Shown: piece by piece, positions 30,001-38,755 of the stretch
Layout of the letters: every line of letters begins with the position of its first letter
Position numbering within the stretch: position 1 is the stretch's first letter
From: Ascoidea tarda (nom. inval.)
Lineage: Eukaryota > Ascomycota > Saccharomycetes > Ascoideales > Ascoideaceae
NCBI GenBank assembly: GCA_030560485.1
Contig: JAKTTS010000019.1
Location: forward strand, 1-64,000
Length of the DNA stretch: 64,000 nucleotides
Reading direction: 5' to 3'
Notes under the pieces: model-generated
Databases searched by the model: none
Told to the model about the DNA's origin: nothing
Seen by the model: the letters and a program-made list of their open reading frames with translations, nothing else
Made by a program: the position numbers and the translations under genes

Positions 30001-31443
30001 ATGGAGGAAGAAGATTTTTTTTTCGATGCGAAAGATCTTGACAATGACATTATTGCAAGAAGATTGCAATATGATGTTGCCAACCAAAATGGAAAAGTGT
30101 ATAAACACTATGGTGATAATTTAAATCTTAAATTCAATAAAATCAAGAAGAGTTTAACTAGAGTTTCTTTCAATTGCTTGCAGGGAATAGACATATATTA
30201 CCCATATGCATATACAGCATCTAAAGATGGAACAGTAGCAAAATACAATATAAAGGATATTAATTCCAAACCTAAATTGATTAAATTTCATAAATCTGAA
30301 CCAATGAAAAAAAACAGTAATAAGAATTTGGATAATGAAGAAGGAAAAGAAGATAAGCAAATTGATCATTCAGATGTCATATTAACCATGGCAATTTCAC
30401 CGGATGGTCAGTATTTGGTAACTGGTGGTAAAGATGGAAAATTAATAATTTGGTCAACAGAGAGACTAATTCCGATTAAATTATTATTACATTTAAAAGA
30501 TAAAAGAAGAAGTCGTAATGAAATTTTGTCAATAAGTTTTAGAAAAGATGAAAAGCTTAACCAACTTTATGTTGCATCATCTGATTTAAAAATTCGAACA
30601 TTTTCGGTGAATGACTATGCGCAATTAGAAACATTATATGGACATCAAGATTTAATTGTTGATATCGATGCATTGAGAGAAGAAAAATGTATTACGGTAG
30701 GTTCAAGAGATAAAACTGCAATGCTTTGGAAAATATCAGAAGAAACAAGATTGACGTTCAGAGGAGGGGATTTTAAGAAACCAAATAAAAAGCAAAAACC
30801 AAACGATAAAAAAGTCAAAAAGAAAACAAAAGAAAATGACATTGAAGCTCAAGAAGAAAGCGATTTTTTCAATGAGGGATCGATAGACTGCGTGAGCTTA
30901 ATTGATTCTACACACTTTATAACAGGATCAGATAATGGATCAATTAGTCTTTGGTCGTCATCAAAAAAGAAGCCAATATTTACAGAGAGAGTTGCACATG
31001 GAATCATACCGGCGTTGGAATCGGTGAAGGCGAGTGCAGAAACAGATGAGAAAAAGAGAAAATTACAAATTCCACCCAAGAAGCCATACTGGATAACAAC
31101 TATAAAGAGCATTCCCTACAGCGATTTGTTTATTTCGGGTTCATGGAATGGACAGTTGATTGTTTGGCAGTTGGACGCTAAACTCTCCAGTTTCAAGAAG
31201 AAATACTGTATCAACGAAGTGAAAGGAGCCATCACCAAAATCGGCTGTGTAGAAATAACAGAGTACGAAAACTATCTGCTAATGGACTCAGAAACTGGCA
31301 AGAAAGAGAAGATAAGGATATTGGCAAGCGTAAGCAAGGAACATCGACTTGGAAGATGGATAGAGATTGGAAATGGTGCGAGAAACAGCATATACTCTGT
31401 GTGCTTGGAATTGAAGAAGAAGACTTCTCCAGAAACGTTGTAA
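30001..31443 (+). CDS. RRP9: U3 snoRNP WD40 protein Rrp9 (U3-55K)
   Basis: This encodes 480 residues from an ATG at 30001. WD40 blades are visible from about residue 45 (SFNCLQGIDIYYPYAYTASKDG) to the end. SRDKTAMLWKISEETRLTFRGG is the signature of Rrp9/U3-55K, as is the terminal GNGARNSIYSVCL. A Lys-rich insertion lies at about 258-285. Rrp9 binds the U3 snoRNA B/C motif in the small-subunit processome in the nucleolus. It is somewhat shorter than the S. cerevisiae protein (about 573), lacking most of the long N-terminal extension. RRPE-like motifs upstream fit co-regulation with ribosome biogenesis. Confidence 0.93.
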   Translation: MEEEDFFFDAKDLDNDIIARRLQYDVANQNGKVYKHYGDNLNLKFNKIKKSLTRVSFNCLQGIDIYYPYAYTASKDGTVAKYNIKDINSKPKLIKFHKSEPMKKNSNKNLDNEEGKEDKQIDHSDVILTMAISPDGQYLVTGGKDGKLIIWSTERLIPIKLLLHLKDKRRSRNEILSISFRKDEKLNQLYVASSDLKIRTFSVNDYAQLETLYGHQDLIVDIDALREEKCITVGSRDKTAMLWKISEETRLTFRGGDFKKPNKKQKPNDKKVKKKTKENDIEAQEESDFFNEGSIDCVSLIDSTHFITGSDNGSISLWSSSKKKPIFTERVAHGIIPALESVKASAETDEKKRKLQIPPKKPYWITTIKSIPYSDLFISGSWNGQLIVWQLDAKLSSFKKKYCINEVKGAITKIGCVEITEYENYLLMDSETGKKEKIRILASVSKEHRLGRWIEIGNGARNSIYSVCLELKKKTSPETL

Positions 31444-32038
31444 ATTAGATATTCATAAACAGTTCATAAAAAGTGCCAAATTGTAGCAACGTTACTATCC
31501 TGCTTCCTCGGATATTGGGTCGGTATGTTAGACACCCGTGCTATCACCGGCTCAGCAATTGTGTGCACCGGAGTTGGTAGACGGGATATGTAAAACCGGT
31601 TTTCGGATTATCCGAATTTGCACGGCTTTTCCAACTCCGTTCAGAGCTCTGTCTGCGTGTGAAAATTTTTTTAGTTTTGGTTTTTTTGATCCTTTTCACA
31701 CTTTTCTTTATTCGCTTCATAACAGTTTTACCAGAAAAGATTTTATTTTATTAACTAAATATAATCAGAAATCAGACACAAATTAATTCTATAAAATCAA
31801 ATGGTGCATGATCTTTCAACCTTCATACCGAAATCCTATTCCATATCTATTTTTCATGCCAATCAAGTACTATTGAATAATTAATTCTCCTTTTTTTTAT
31901 CATTCTCAAAGCTCTTCAATCATTCTCATTTTCAATCAGTCAATCAATCTATCAATCTAAATTAATCTAACCAACCCCGAAACACTTATTATACTAAAAT
32001 TCATTTACCATAATTCATAATTCATAATCGAAATCAAA
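31444..32038. promoter_or_regulatory. RRP9-TIF5 intergenic region with nested dyad
   Basis: A GC-richer island at about 31490-31660 contains the palindrome TTCGGATTATCCGAA (31602-31616, including CGG-N5-CCG). It is flanked by inverted arms CGGAGTTGG (31569-31577) and CCAACTCCG (31631-31639). The rest is a pyrimidine-rich TIF5 leader (CTATCAATCTATCAATC type). No gene is supported. Confidence 0.5.
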
Positions 32039-33223
32039 ATGTCTTTTATCAATATTTGTCGTGATAACACTGATCCATTTTACCGTTATAAAATGCCTCC
32101 AATTCAATCAAAGATTGAAGGTAAAGGTAATGGTATCAAAACTGCTATAGTCAACTTATCAGATGTTTCTCGTGCATTAAATCGTCCAAATGCTTATATT
32201 GTCAAGTTTTTTGGTTTTGAACTAGGTGCTCAAACTTCTATCACCGAATCAACTGATCGTTACTTAGTTAATGGTAGTCATGATTCAGGTAAATTGCAAG
32301 ATTTATTAGACGGATTCATCAATAAATTTGTCTTGTGTAAATCTTGTAAGAATCCTGAAACTGAAATTTTTATCAACAAAGGAGCTCTCTTAAGAGACTG
32401 TAAAGCTTGTGGTAAACAAACTGATATTGATCCAAGATTAAAGTTATCCTCATATATTTTAAAGAACCCTCCAGAAAAATCCAAGTCAAAGAAATCTGCT
32501 ACTGCTAGTGCTCATGTTGGTAATTCATCCTTACCTGACCATATCGGTTCTTCAAGAGGTTCTCCAACTCCAGGCGATGATTTTTCTGATGGCGAACAAC
32601 CATCCAGCACTCTTGATAAAGAAGCTGCAGCTGCAGCCAAAACAACAGCCGTTTCCACTTTGGATGATAACTGGGCTGTTGACATGTCTGAAGAAGCCGT
32701 TGCTCAACGTGCTAAGGAATTGGAAAAACTATCTTTGGTCTCTTCCTCTATCGATAAATTTGATGAGTTAGGTGAATGGTTATTAGATGCTAAACAATCA
32801 CCATCAGATGTTGAAATTTATCAAAAAATTTCTTCTTTGAACATTTTAGATTCTGACAAGACTTTAACCGTTCTAGCCCAAGCTCTATTTACTGAAGACA
32901 TTGTTGATGAAATTGAATCTCATACAGGTTTATTGATTAAGGTCATTTCTCAAAACGATGAAAAAGAAAAGGCTGAAAAGGCATTTTTAGGTGGTATCGA
33001 AAGATTTCTTGGTGTTTCTCATCCTAAATTGATTCCTTCTTTAACCAAAATTTTATATAAATTGTATGATGAAGATATTATTAGTGAAGATTCTATTAGA
33101 AAATTTGGTACTACTATTAGTAAAAAATACGTTGATAAATCCACCAGTAAGAAAGTTAGAAGAGCTGCTAAACCTTTCTTAAAATGGTTGGATGAAGCTG
33201 AAAGTGAAAGTGACAGTGAATAG
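32039..33223 (+). CDS. TIF5: Translation initiation factor eIF5
   Basis: This encodes 394 residues from an ATG at 32039. The N-terminus INICRDNTDPFYRYKMPP is near-identical to yeast eIF5 and carries the arginine finger (R16 here, R15 in yeast) for eIF2 GTPase activation. The zinc ribbon cysteines are C100, C103, C121 and C124. A low-complexity linker at about 150-215 leads to the C-terminal W2/HEAT domain (about 235-394) with an acidic end (WLDEAESESDSE) that binds eIF2-beta and eIF3. Codons are those of a highly expressed gene (GGT, GCT, TTA/TTG). It is convergent with ERV2. Confidence 0.97.
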   Translation: MSFINICRDNTDPFYRYKMPPIQSKIEGKGNGIKTAIVNLSDVSRALNRPNAYIVKFFGFELGAQTSITESTDRYLVNGSHDSGKLQDLLDGFINKFVLCKSCKNPETEIFINKGALLRDCKACGKQTDIDPRLKLSSYILKNPPEKSKSKKSATASAHVGNSSLPDHIGSSRGSPTPGDDFSDGEQPSSTLDKEAAAAAKTTAVSTLDDNWAVDMSEEAVAQRAKELEKLSLVSSSIDKFDELGEWLLDAKQSPSDVEIYQKISSLNILDSDKTLTVLAQALFTEDIVDEIESHTGLLIKVISQNDEKEKAEKAFLGGIERFLGVSHPKLIPSLTKILYKLYDEDIISEDSIRKFGTTISKKYVDKSTSKKVRRAAKPFLKWLDEAESESDSE

Positions 33224-33780
33224 GTTTATCACTTTGTTGATATTACTTGTTTGTTTTTACTGATTTCAGTTTTCATGCTGTGATTGTATGTAGATATATC
33301 ATCTTTTATGTTTGTTTGTTTATTTAATTTCAAAATAAGTATGAATTGAATTGAATTAACTACCTGTTTTAAAATCTGTTTTTCTTCAACATTTATGATA
33401 CTATATTTTATTTTTATTTCTTTTTTATTTCGTCAAAATTTTACTAAAAAGTCATTAGCCTACATACATAGCTCTAATTTCTATTTTTCTTTAAAAAATA
33501 AAAGAATAAATAATCATTTACTGAAATATAAATAGTGCAAAAGTAATACAAAAATATCGCCTAGTAGATTACAACCCAAATTAAAAGTTAAAAAAATTGA
33601 AAAAAAAATTAAAGGAAATAGAAAATTGAAATAAAAAGAGTATAAAAACAAAATAAAAAAATATATGCATAATTGTTAATTTTCAATTTTTAATTTTCTG
33701 TTGTTTTTATTTTTGAAGTTAATGAGTGTGAAATGGAAAAATGACAGAATATAGAAATGTTAAAACAGCGGTAGATGGTT
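33224..33780. other. AT-rich convergent 3' region of TIF5 and ERV2
   Basis: This is 557 bp of strongly AT-rich sequence with A-runs and T-runs fitting 3'-end formation on both strands. I see no gene. Confidence 0.7.
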
Positions 33781-34755
33781 TCATTTACCACCTTTTTGTT
33801 TGTTTTCTACTTCATTGATTTTTATGTTTTTGATATGATCTTCCATTTCAGCATCATTATCTTTGTTAAAATAGTTGTCTTTAATATCCTTGTTGTTTAA
33901 ATTGTCATTTGATTTTGAACCTGATTTTGAATAAGAAGTTGAAAAATCAAATTCATCATTTTGATTATCATCTTCATCACCTCCACAGCCACAATCGTAA
34001 TCATTTAAAATGTTCGTACAATCATATTGAGGTTTTTTCAAAAATTTGTTGACTTTATTATGAACATCGCAACCCCATAACACAGCACTTTGTTTACTAT
34101 TAATTTGTGGAGGAAATTTTTCAATCAATCTTTGAAAATGTTCAGCACAATCACCACATGGATACACTTTAACAAACAAATGCAAAAATTGATTCAAAGT
34201 CTCTTTTTCTTGTGATGATGGGTTATCAGGATATCTGGCTAATATGTTATGAAGTAAAGTCCAAGTTGCTCTACCAAGTTCTTGACGTAGAGTTTCATTA
34301 GCCATTTTAGGCATAAATGGTTTCAATACAATGTCAGATTGAGGATTTTGGATATCCTGTTCAGTAGGATCAGTCTGATCATTGCCAGATTTAATTTCTG
34401 AGATTATTTCAATATTTTCATCGGTTGGAAATAAATTTGGAACCTGTCTGTGCTTCTTATTGCCATCCTCATCCTCATCCTCAAGGTTGTCGTCTTCAAG
34501 GTCATAAAAAAAGTTTTCTGTGGAAGTTTCATGTTTAGTTTGGTCAGCAGCAGCAAGATCATCTACAGTAGAGCCAGTATTGACAGCAGTAGAGGTATCG
34601 ATTGGAGAAGGATAATCCAAATCTGATTGAGTATTCTTGGTCAACAAGTAGAAGAAAGCAATGACTAGAAGGGTGGAAAGAAGGATGATTGGTCTTCTGA
34701 CATATCTTTTGATACCTGGATGGTAATTCTTGGGCTGATAGAGATAGTCTTTCAT
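33781..34755 (-). CDS. ERV2: ER FAD-linked sulfhydryl oxidase Erv2
   Basis: This encodes 324 residues from an ATG at 34755. A single membrane anchor covers about 22-42 (IILLSTLLVIAFFYLLT), followed by an acidic stalk. The Erv/ALR domain (about 158-250) includes GRATWTLLHNI, the active-site YPCGDCAEHF with C200-G-D-C203, and a DVHNKVN haem-like FAD motif. Just after it C255-G-C257 matches the shuttle Cys-Gly-Cys of yeast Erv2. Erv2 generates disulfides with O2 and passes them to PDI in the ER lumen. Unusual is a further 65-residue Asp/Asn/Lys-rich tail after the CGC; S. cerevisiae Erv2 (about 196 residues) ends soon after it. It is tandem with ERG27, 152 bp apart. Confidence 0.93.
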   Translation of the reverse strand: MKDYLYQPKNYHPGIKRYVRRPIILLSTLLVIAFFYLLTKNTQSDLDYPSPIDTSTAVNTGSTVDDLAAADQTKHETSTENFFYDLEDDNLEDEDEDGNKKHRQVPNLFPTDENIEIISEIKSGNDQTDPTEQDIQNPQSDIVLKPFMPKMANETLRQELGRATWTLLHNILARYPDNPSSQEKETLNQFLHLFVKVYPCGDCAEHFQRLIEKFPPQINSKQSAVLWGCDVHNKVNKFLKKPQYDCTNILNDYDCGCGGDEDDNQNDEFDFSTSYSKSGSKSNDNLNNKDIKDNYFNKDNDAEMEDHIKNIKINEVENKQKGGK

Positions 34756-34907
34756 TTTGGAAACAATGCCACTCTTTGGTTAGTTGTAATATCACCAAAA
34801 TATTTCATTATTTCATTTATTGAATATATATCAGTGGGACCCCATCTCCGACAAAGGGGTTTTGTTAAAGAGGGTTTACTTTTGGCAAGCGGTGCTACAG
34901 ACCCCAT

Positions 34908-36034
34908 TTACGGATACTCCTTACGGGTATCGGCAATTTGATCCTTCAATTTTTCGTCCCACTCGAGCTCGAGCTCTTTGAAGTACGAATACACCTGTTG
35001 GGCATCACTGTTATCAACTGGAGAGATTTTGATAAATTCAGAGCCTCTGATCGTGCAAGCAGAGCCATATTTGACTTCCTGCTTATCAAACTTGGGATCT
35101 GCTTTGATTGCTGCAAAGATTGGTGCGTTAGCTCCTTTGTATCCATCAATGTTGTGCCATGGGGACCCCAATAATCTGGCAAAATAGAATAGTGTTATCA
35201 TTCCATAATATGAAAAGACATTTAGAAATTTCAAAAATGATAGACTTATAAAGATCCCTGGGTGAACCAAATATTGTGTTATGTTTGCATTGTTTAAATC
35301 GTTGTAGGAGGCCAAATGTAGCAAGTCAACCAATCTTTTCGACCCTTCATATGATACACTACTGTTTAGTAACTGGATATCATTCAATGATAAGTAATTC
35401 GAATCGGACAATAAACTTGAAACCCAAATAATTCTTGCTTTTCCCGCTGATAACAAATCTTGAATTTTTTTCAAAAAGTAATATGGGCCAAAGACATTAG
35501 CTTGAAATACTAATCCCAAACCATCTGCTGATTTTACTCCTACTTTTTGAATCTTATAAGTTGGATTTGAAACGCTCTTTAGAGGATTTCGTAGAACCTC
35601 AAAGGTTGCAGCTACCCAATCTATTCCAGCATAAACACCCTGAGCAGCATTTATAAAAATATAGTTGATTTCTTTATAGTTTTTTTTCAATTCGTAAATT
35701 GCAGTTAATACCGATATCATATTAGTGAAATCCACCAATAAATAATCGAAATCTAAAGTTCCAGCTCTTTTTAAATGGTTGTCATGATAATCCTTAATCT
35801 TGCTGATAACCTCATTGACCCTTGGAAGAGTTCTTGATGTAACAATCAAAGTGACACGAACATCTGGAGGCACTGATTCTAAAAACCTGTAGGCGATATT
35901 CAAACCCAAATTACTGAAAAACAACAGTGTGTTAGTATGAGTTCTTGAAATGAAAGCATTTAATTTCAGTCAACCAACCTGTTAGTACCAGTAACAACCG
36001 AAACAATCCTCTTGCTCCCAACCATTTTATTCAT
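34908..36034 (-). CDS. ERG27: 3-keto sterol reductase Erg27, two exons
   Basis: Exon 1 is 36034-35979 (MNKMVGSKRIVSVVTGTN plus AG). The intron is 35978-35914 (65 nt) and exon 2 is 35913-34908, giving 353 residues. The junction restores the Rossmann motif TGTNSNLGLNIAYRF. The branch site is a perfect TACTAAC (35937-35931) 18 nt before the CAG acceptor; the donor is GTTGGT, not the usual GTATGT. The catalytic SYEGSKRL (YxxxK) and hydrophobic LKFLNVFSYYGMITLFYF region match Erg27, which reduces the 3-keto group during sterol C-4 demethylation at the ER. Yeast Erg27 also begins MNRK, so the upstream ATG is preferred over the one at 36025. Confidence 0.92.
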
Positions 36035-36558
36035 GAACAGCGTCGTCAACAGAAGTGTCTATCATTTGGATTATTCTCTGGTTTTGTTTATATATTGTCT
36101 GAATTGATTTTTGTGTTCGTTCCGCGTCGTTCCGTTCAAAATCAGTGTGCCCAAAGTAGCAATAGCATGGATGTGAAAAGGTGCTGTATACGGAGGTTTC
36201 CTAATACAATACCTGCCTTAATATGGCTATTGCTCAAAAGAGAAGCACTCTGATTAGTCAGTACTTACGTTTCTAGTTGCAGCGATAAAGAAATGTAAAT
36301 ATCAAGTGCTGACTATTAACCATAAAAAGGATCAATTGAACAATTCTCATCCAGACCTCATTTGGTTTATTCACAAACACTTCGATAAACACAGTGTGAT
36401 AAATACCAGGACCATCCTGCTTAGAGTGTGCTCTTACGTGTCTGATATTATCTGTTACTAAGATCTAACTATTGTACTGCTCGCACCTATTTAATACACC
36501 TTATCAAACAAGCATCTTCGCTATTATTGCCATTAAGTGAGAAAGTAAAAAAAAAAAA
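36035..36558. promoter_or_regulatory. ERG27-YPT7 divergent promoter, with sterol-element-like site
   Basis: TATACGG at 36187-36193 reads CCGTATA toward ERG27 and contains the CGTATA core of the Upc2/Ecm22 sterol response element, about 155 bp before its ATG. The YPT7 leader ends in a 13-base A-run directly at its ATG. No gene is seen. Confidence 0.35.
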
Positions 36559-37182
36559 ATGTCATCTAGAAAGAAAACTTTGTTAAAGGTTATCATATTG
36601 GGGGATTCAGGTGTTGGAAAGACATCGCTTATGCAACAATTTGTTAACAATAAGTTTTCGCACCAATATAAAGCAACCATAGGAGCCGATTTCCTAACAA
36701 AGGAAATGCTTATTGAAGATAAAAATGTCACTATACAATTGTGGGATACAGCAGGACAAGAGAGATTTCAATCATTAGGTGTTGCATTTTACAGAGGAGC
36801 AGATTGTTGTGTATTGGTTTACGATGTCACGAATTCTAAATCGTTTGAGAATTTATCTAGTTGGAAGGATGAATTTTTAATCCAGGCTAATGTTAAAAAC
36901 CCAGACAATTTTCCATTTGTAATTTTGGGGAACAAAATTGACTTGGAAGAAAACAAAAGGGCTATTACAACCAAGAAAGCGTTGAGCTTGTGTGAAAGCT
37001 TGGGTAATATTCCATATTTTGAAACCAGTGCCAAAGAAAATGTTAATATTGAGGTTGCATTTGATATTGTTGCCAGAAATGCGTTACAACAAGAATTAGA
37101 AAACGATGCAGAATTTAATGAGGATTATTCAGATGCTATCAATATTCATATAAATGGAGAACAAAGTGGATGTGCTTGTTAA
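36559..37182 (+). CDS. YPT7: Vacuolar Rab GTPase Ypt7 (Rab7)
   Basis: This encodes 207 residues from an ATG at 36559, close to yeast Ypt7 (about 208). All Rab motifs are intact: P-loop GDSGVGKT, switch [21 protein letters not shown] in switch [15 protein letters not shown], and a C-terminal Cys-Ala-Cys prenylation site. [20 protein letters not shown] and [16 protein letters not shown] are Rab7-type. It drives HOPS-dependent fusion at late endosomes and vacuoles. No in-frame CTG codon occurs in the segments I read. It is divergent from ERG27. Confidence 0.97.
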   Translation: MSSRKKTLLKVIILGDSGVGKTSLMQQFVNNKFSHQYKATIGADFLTKEMLIEDKNVTIQLWDTAGQERFQSLGVAFYRGADCCVLVYDVTNSKSFENLSSWKDEFLIQANVKNPDNFPFVILGNKIDLEENKRAITTKKALSLCESLGNIPYFETSAKENVNIEVAFDIVARNALQQELENDAEFNEDYSDAINIHINGEQSGCAC

Positions 37183-38156
37183 AGTGGCCAACTAAAAAGA
37201 ATAAATGTGATTTTTATCATCAGAGATTTTTTGTTTTTGTTTTTGTTTTCATTTATTTTTACATTTATTTTTATTTTTTATTCATTTTTTTCTCTTTAAC
37301 AATAATCTTATTATTTTATTATTTTATCTATTATTATTTTATTAATTTATTAATTTATTGATTTATTAAATTACTATGTAATTACAACAAGTCAATTTAA
37401 TTTAATTTAATTTAATTTAGTTTTAATCTAATCTAATCTGATTCAATCTAATTCAATCTAATTTTTTTTCGTCTATAGTTATGTTTTAATCTACAAATTA
37501 TTAATTACAATTGTTTGTTTTATATAGTTTGTATAGTTTGTTTTTACTACAATTTGTAGGAATAATGTCTATCGCAGATTAACAAATGGTTGTTGGTTGA
37601 GCCTATACTGCTGTATGAAACAACAGAGTTCCACACATGTGCATGCGTGTGCCGTTAAAAAGGGACGTTGTTTAAGTCCAGTTGTTAATGCTTTGGTCAA
37701 TCGTTCTATGAAAATAGCATGATGATGATAAATAGCATAGGTGGTTGTGTATTATTATAGACGAGTATATGAAAAAGAAGCTTGTGAGTTATGAATGCTA
37801 AAATGTGTTGATGTCGACACGCCAATTGAGCAGTATAAGAAAAAGTACATGATTGTTTGAAATTGGGCAAGGGAATGGATGGATTTGTAATTTTTTTGTT
37901 ACATTTAAGAGGTTGTGTGCGTGAGATTGGATCCATTTTGATTCTGTTTTCTTGAACAAAACAAAGCAGAAACAGAGGGCTTCCGTTTTGGGTTGCGGCT
38001 TACCCAGTTTTTGGCAGCGAGGCGGAAGAATATAAGACGGCTTTTTGTGTGGTGATGTTTCTTCTGTCGTTCCTGCACTGATTATAGATACTGCCGGTGT
38101 TGATTTTGGTACTATTGGTATTTCCAGCAGAGTGCGTGGATTGTGGTGTTGATAAA
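37183..38156. other. YPT7 3' region and SGF11 promoter
   Basis: The first 350 bp are AT-rich, with (TTTAA)n and (TCTAATC)n tracts at about 37400-37465. From about 37600 the composition becomes more balanced, with the word CATGTGCATGCGTGTGCC at about 37635. From about 37970 it is GC-rich. No ORF here has a recognisable product. Confidence 0.6.
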
Positions 38157-38590
38157 ATGGAACAGCAGCTAACGATAGGGTCTATGGTATGAAGAACAGT
38201 GGACAGCGAGCAGCACACACAGCAAGAGCGACTACTAACAGCAGGTAGAGCGCCGAGATACTAGAGGAACTTCTCCAGACGGTAACACACGAGTTGACGG
38301 CGCAGTTGGTGCTCCAGGAGCAGTTGCTCAGAGCGCAGTACGGGCGTGTGGAACCCGGGGGGTCTGGCAACACAGGCAGCAGGCTCGAGACCAGGATCCG
38401 GTGGAGCAGCACGAGGGGACGGGACATCTTCGGGCACGAGAAGACCACCGACGCGAGCCACTTTGTGTACTGCCCCAACTGCGGGCGCAAACACTCTGCC
38501 GGCCGCTTTGCGTCGCACATCGACCGCTGTTTCGGCGGCAAAGGCAGCAGAAAGGCCGCGTCCAACGGCGGCAGCAGCAGCAACGAGTAG
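38157..38590 (+). CDS. SGF11: SAGA deubiquitinase-module zinc-finger protein Sgf11, two exons
   Basis: Exon 1 is 38157-38186 (MEQQLTIGSM), intron 38187-38248 (62 nt; GTATGA donor, TACTAAC at 38233-38239, TAG acceptor), and exon 2 38249-38590; together 123 residues. Exon 2 opens with an amphipathic helix AEILEELLQTVTHELTAQLV that matches the Sgf11 helix embracing Sgf73/Sus1. It is followed by the zinc finger YCPNCGRKHSAGRFASHIDRC (ligands C85, C88, H100, C104). Sgf11 is needed for Ubp8 to remove ubiquitin from histone H2B. The gene is markedly GC-rich compared with all neighbours. The first exon is inferred from splice signals and the intact frame. Confidence 0.85.
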
Positions 38591-38755
38591 TGCTTTTGCT
38601 GCACGAGACGCTTAATACACAGTTTTGTTCATCCGGCCCGATCTGCCGCTTTTCAGCTGACTTCCGCACCGCTGGGCCGACATCCGCTCTCTGAGGAGCT
38701 CTTCTTTGTCGAGACACTGCTTCTCCAGACTGGAGCTTCTTCAAACACCAGAAAA

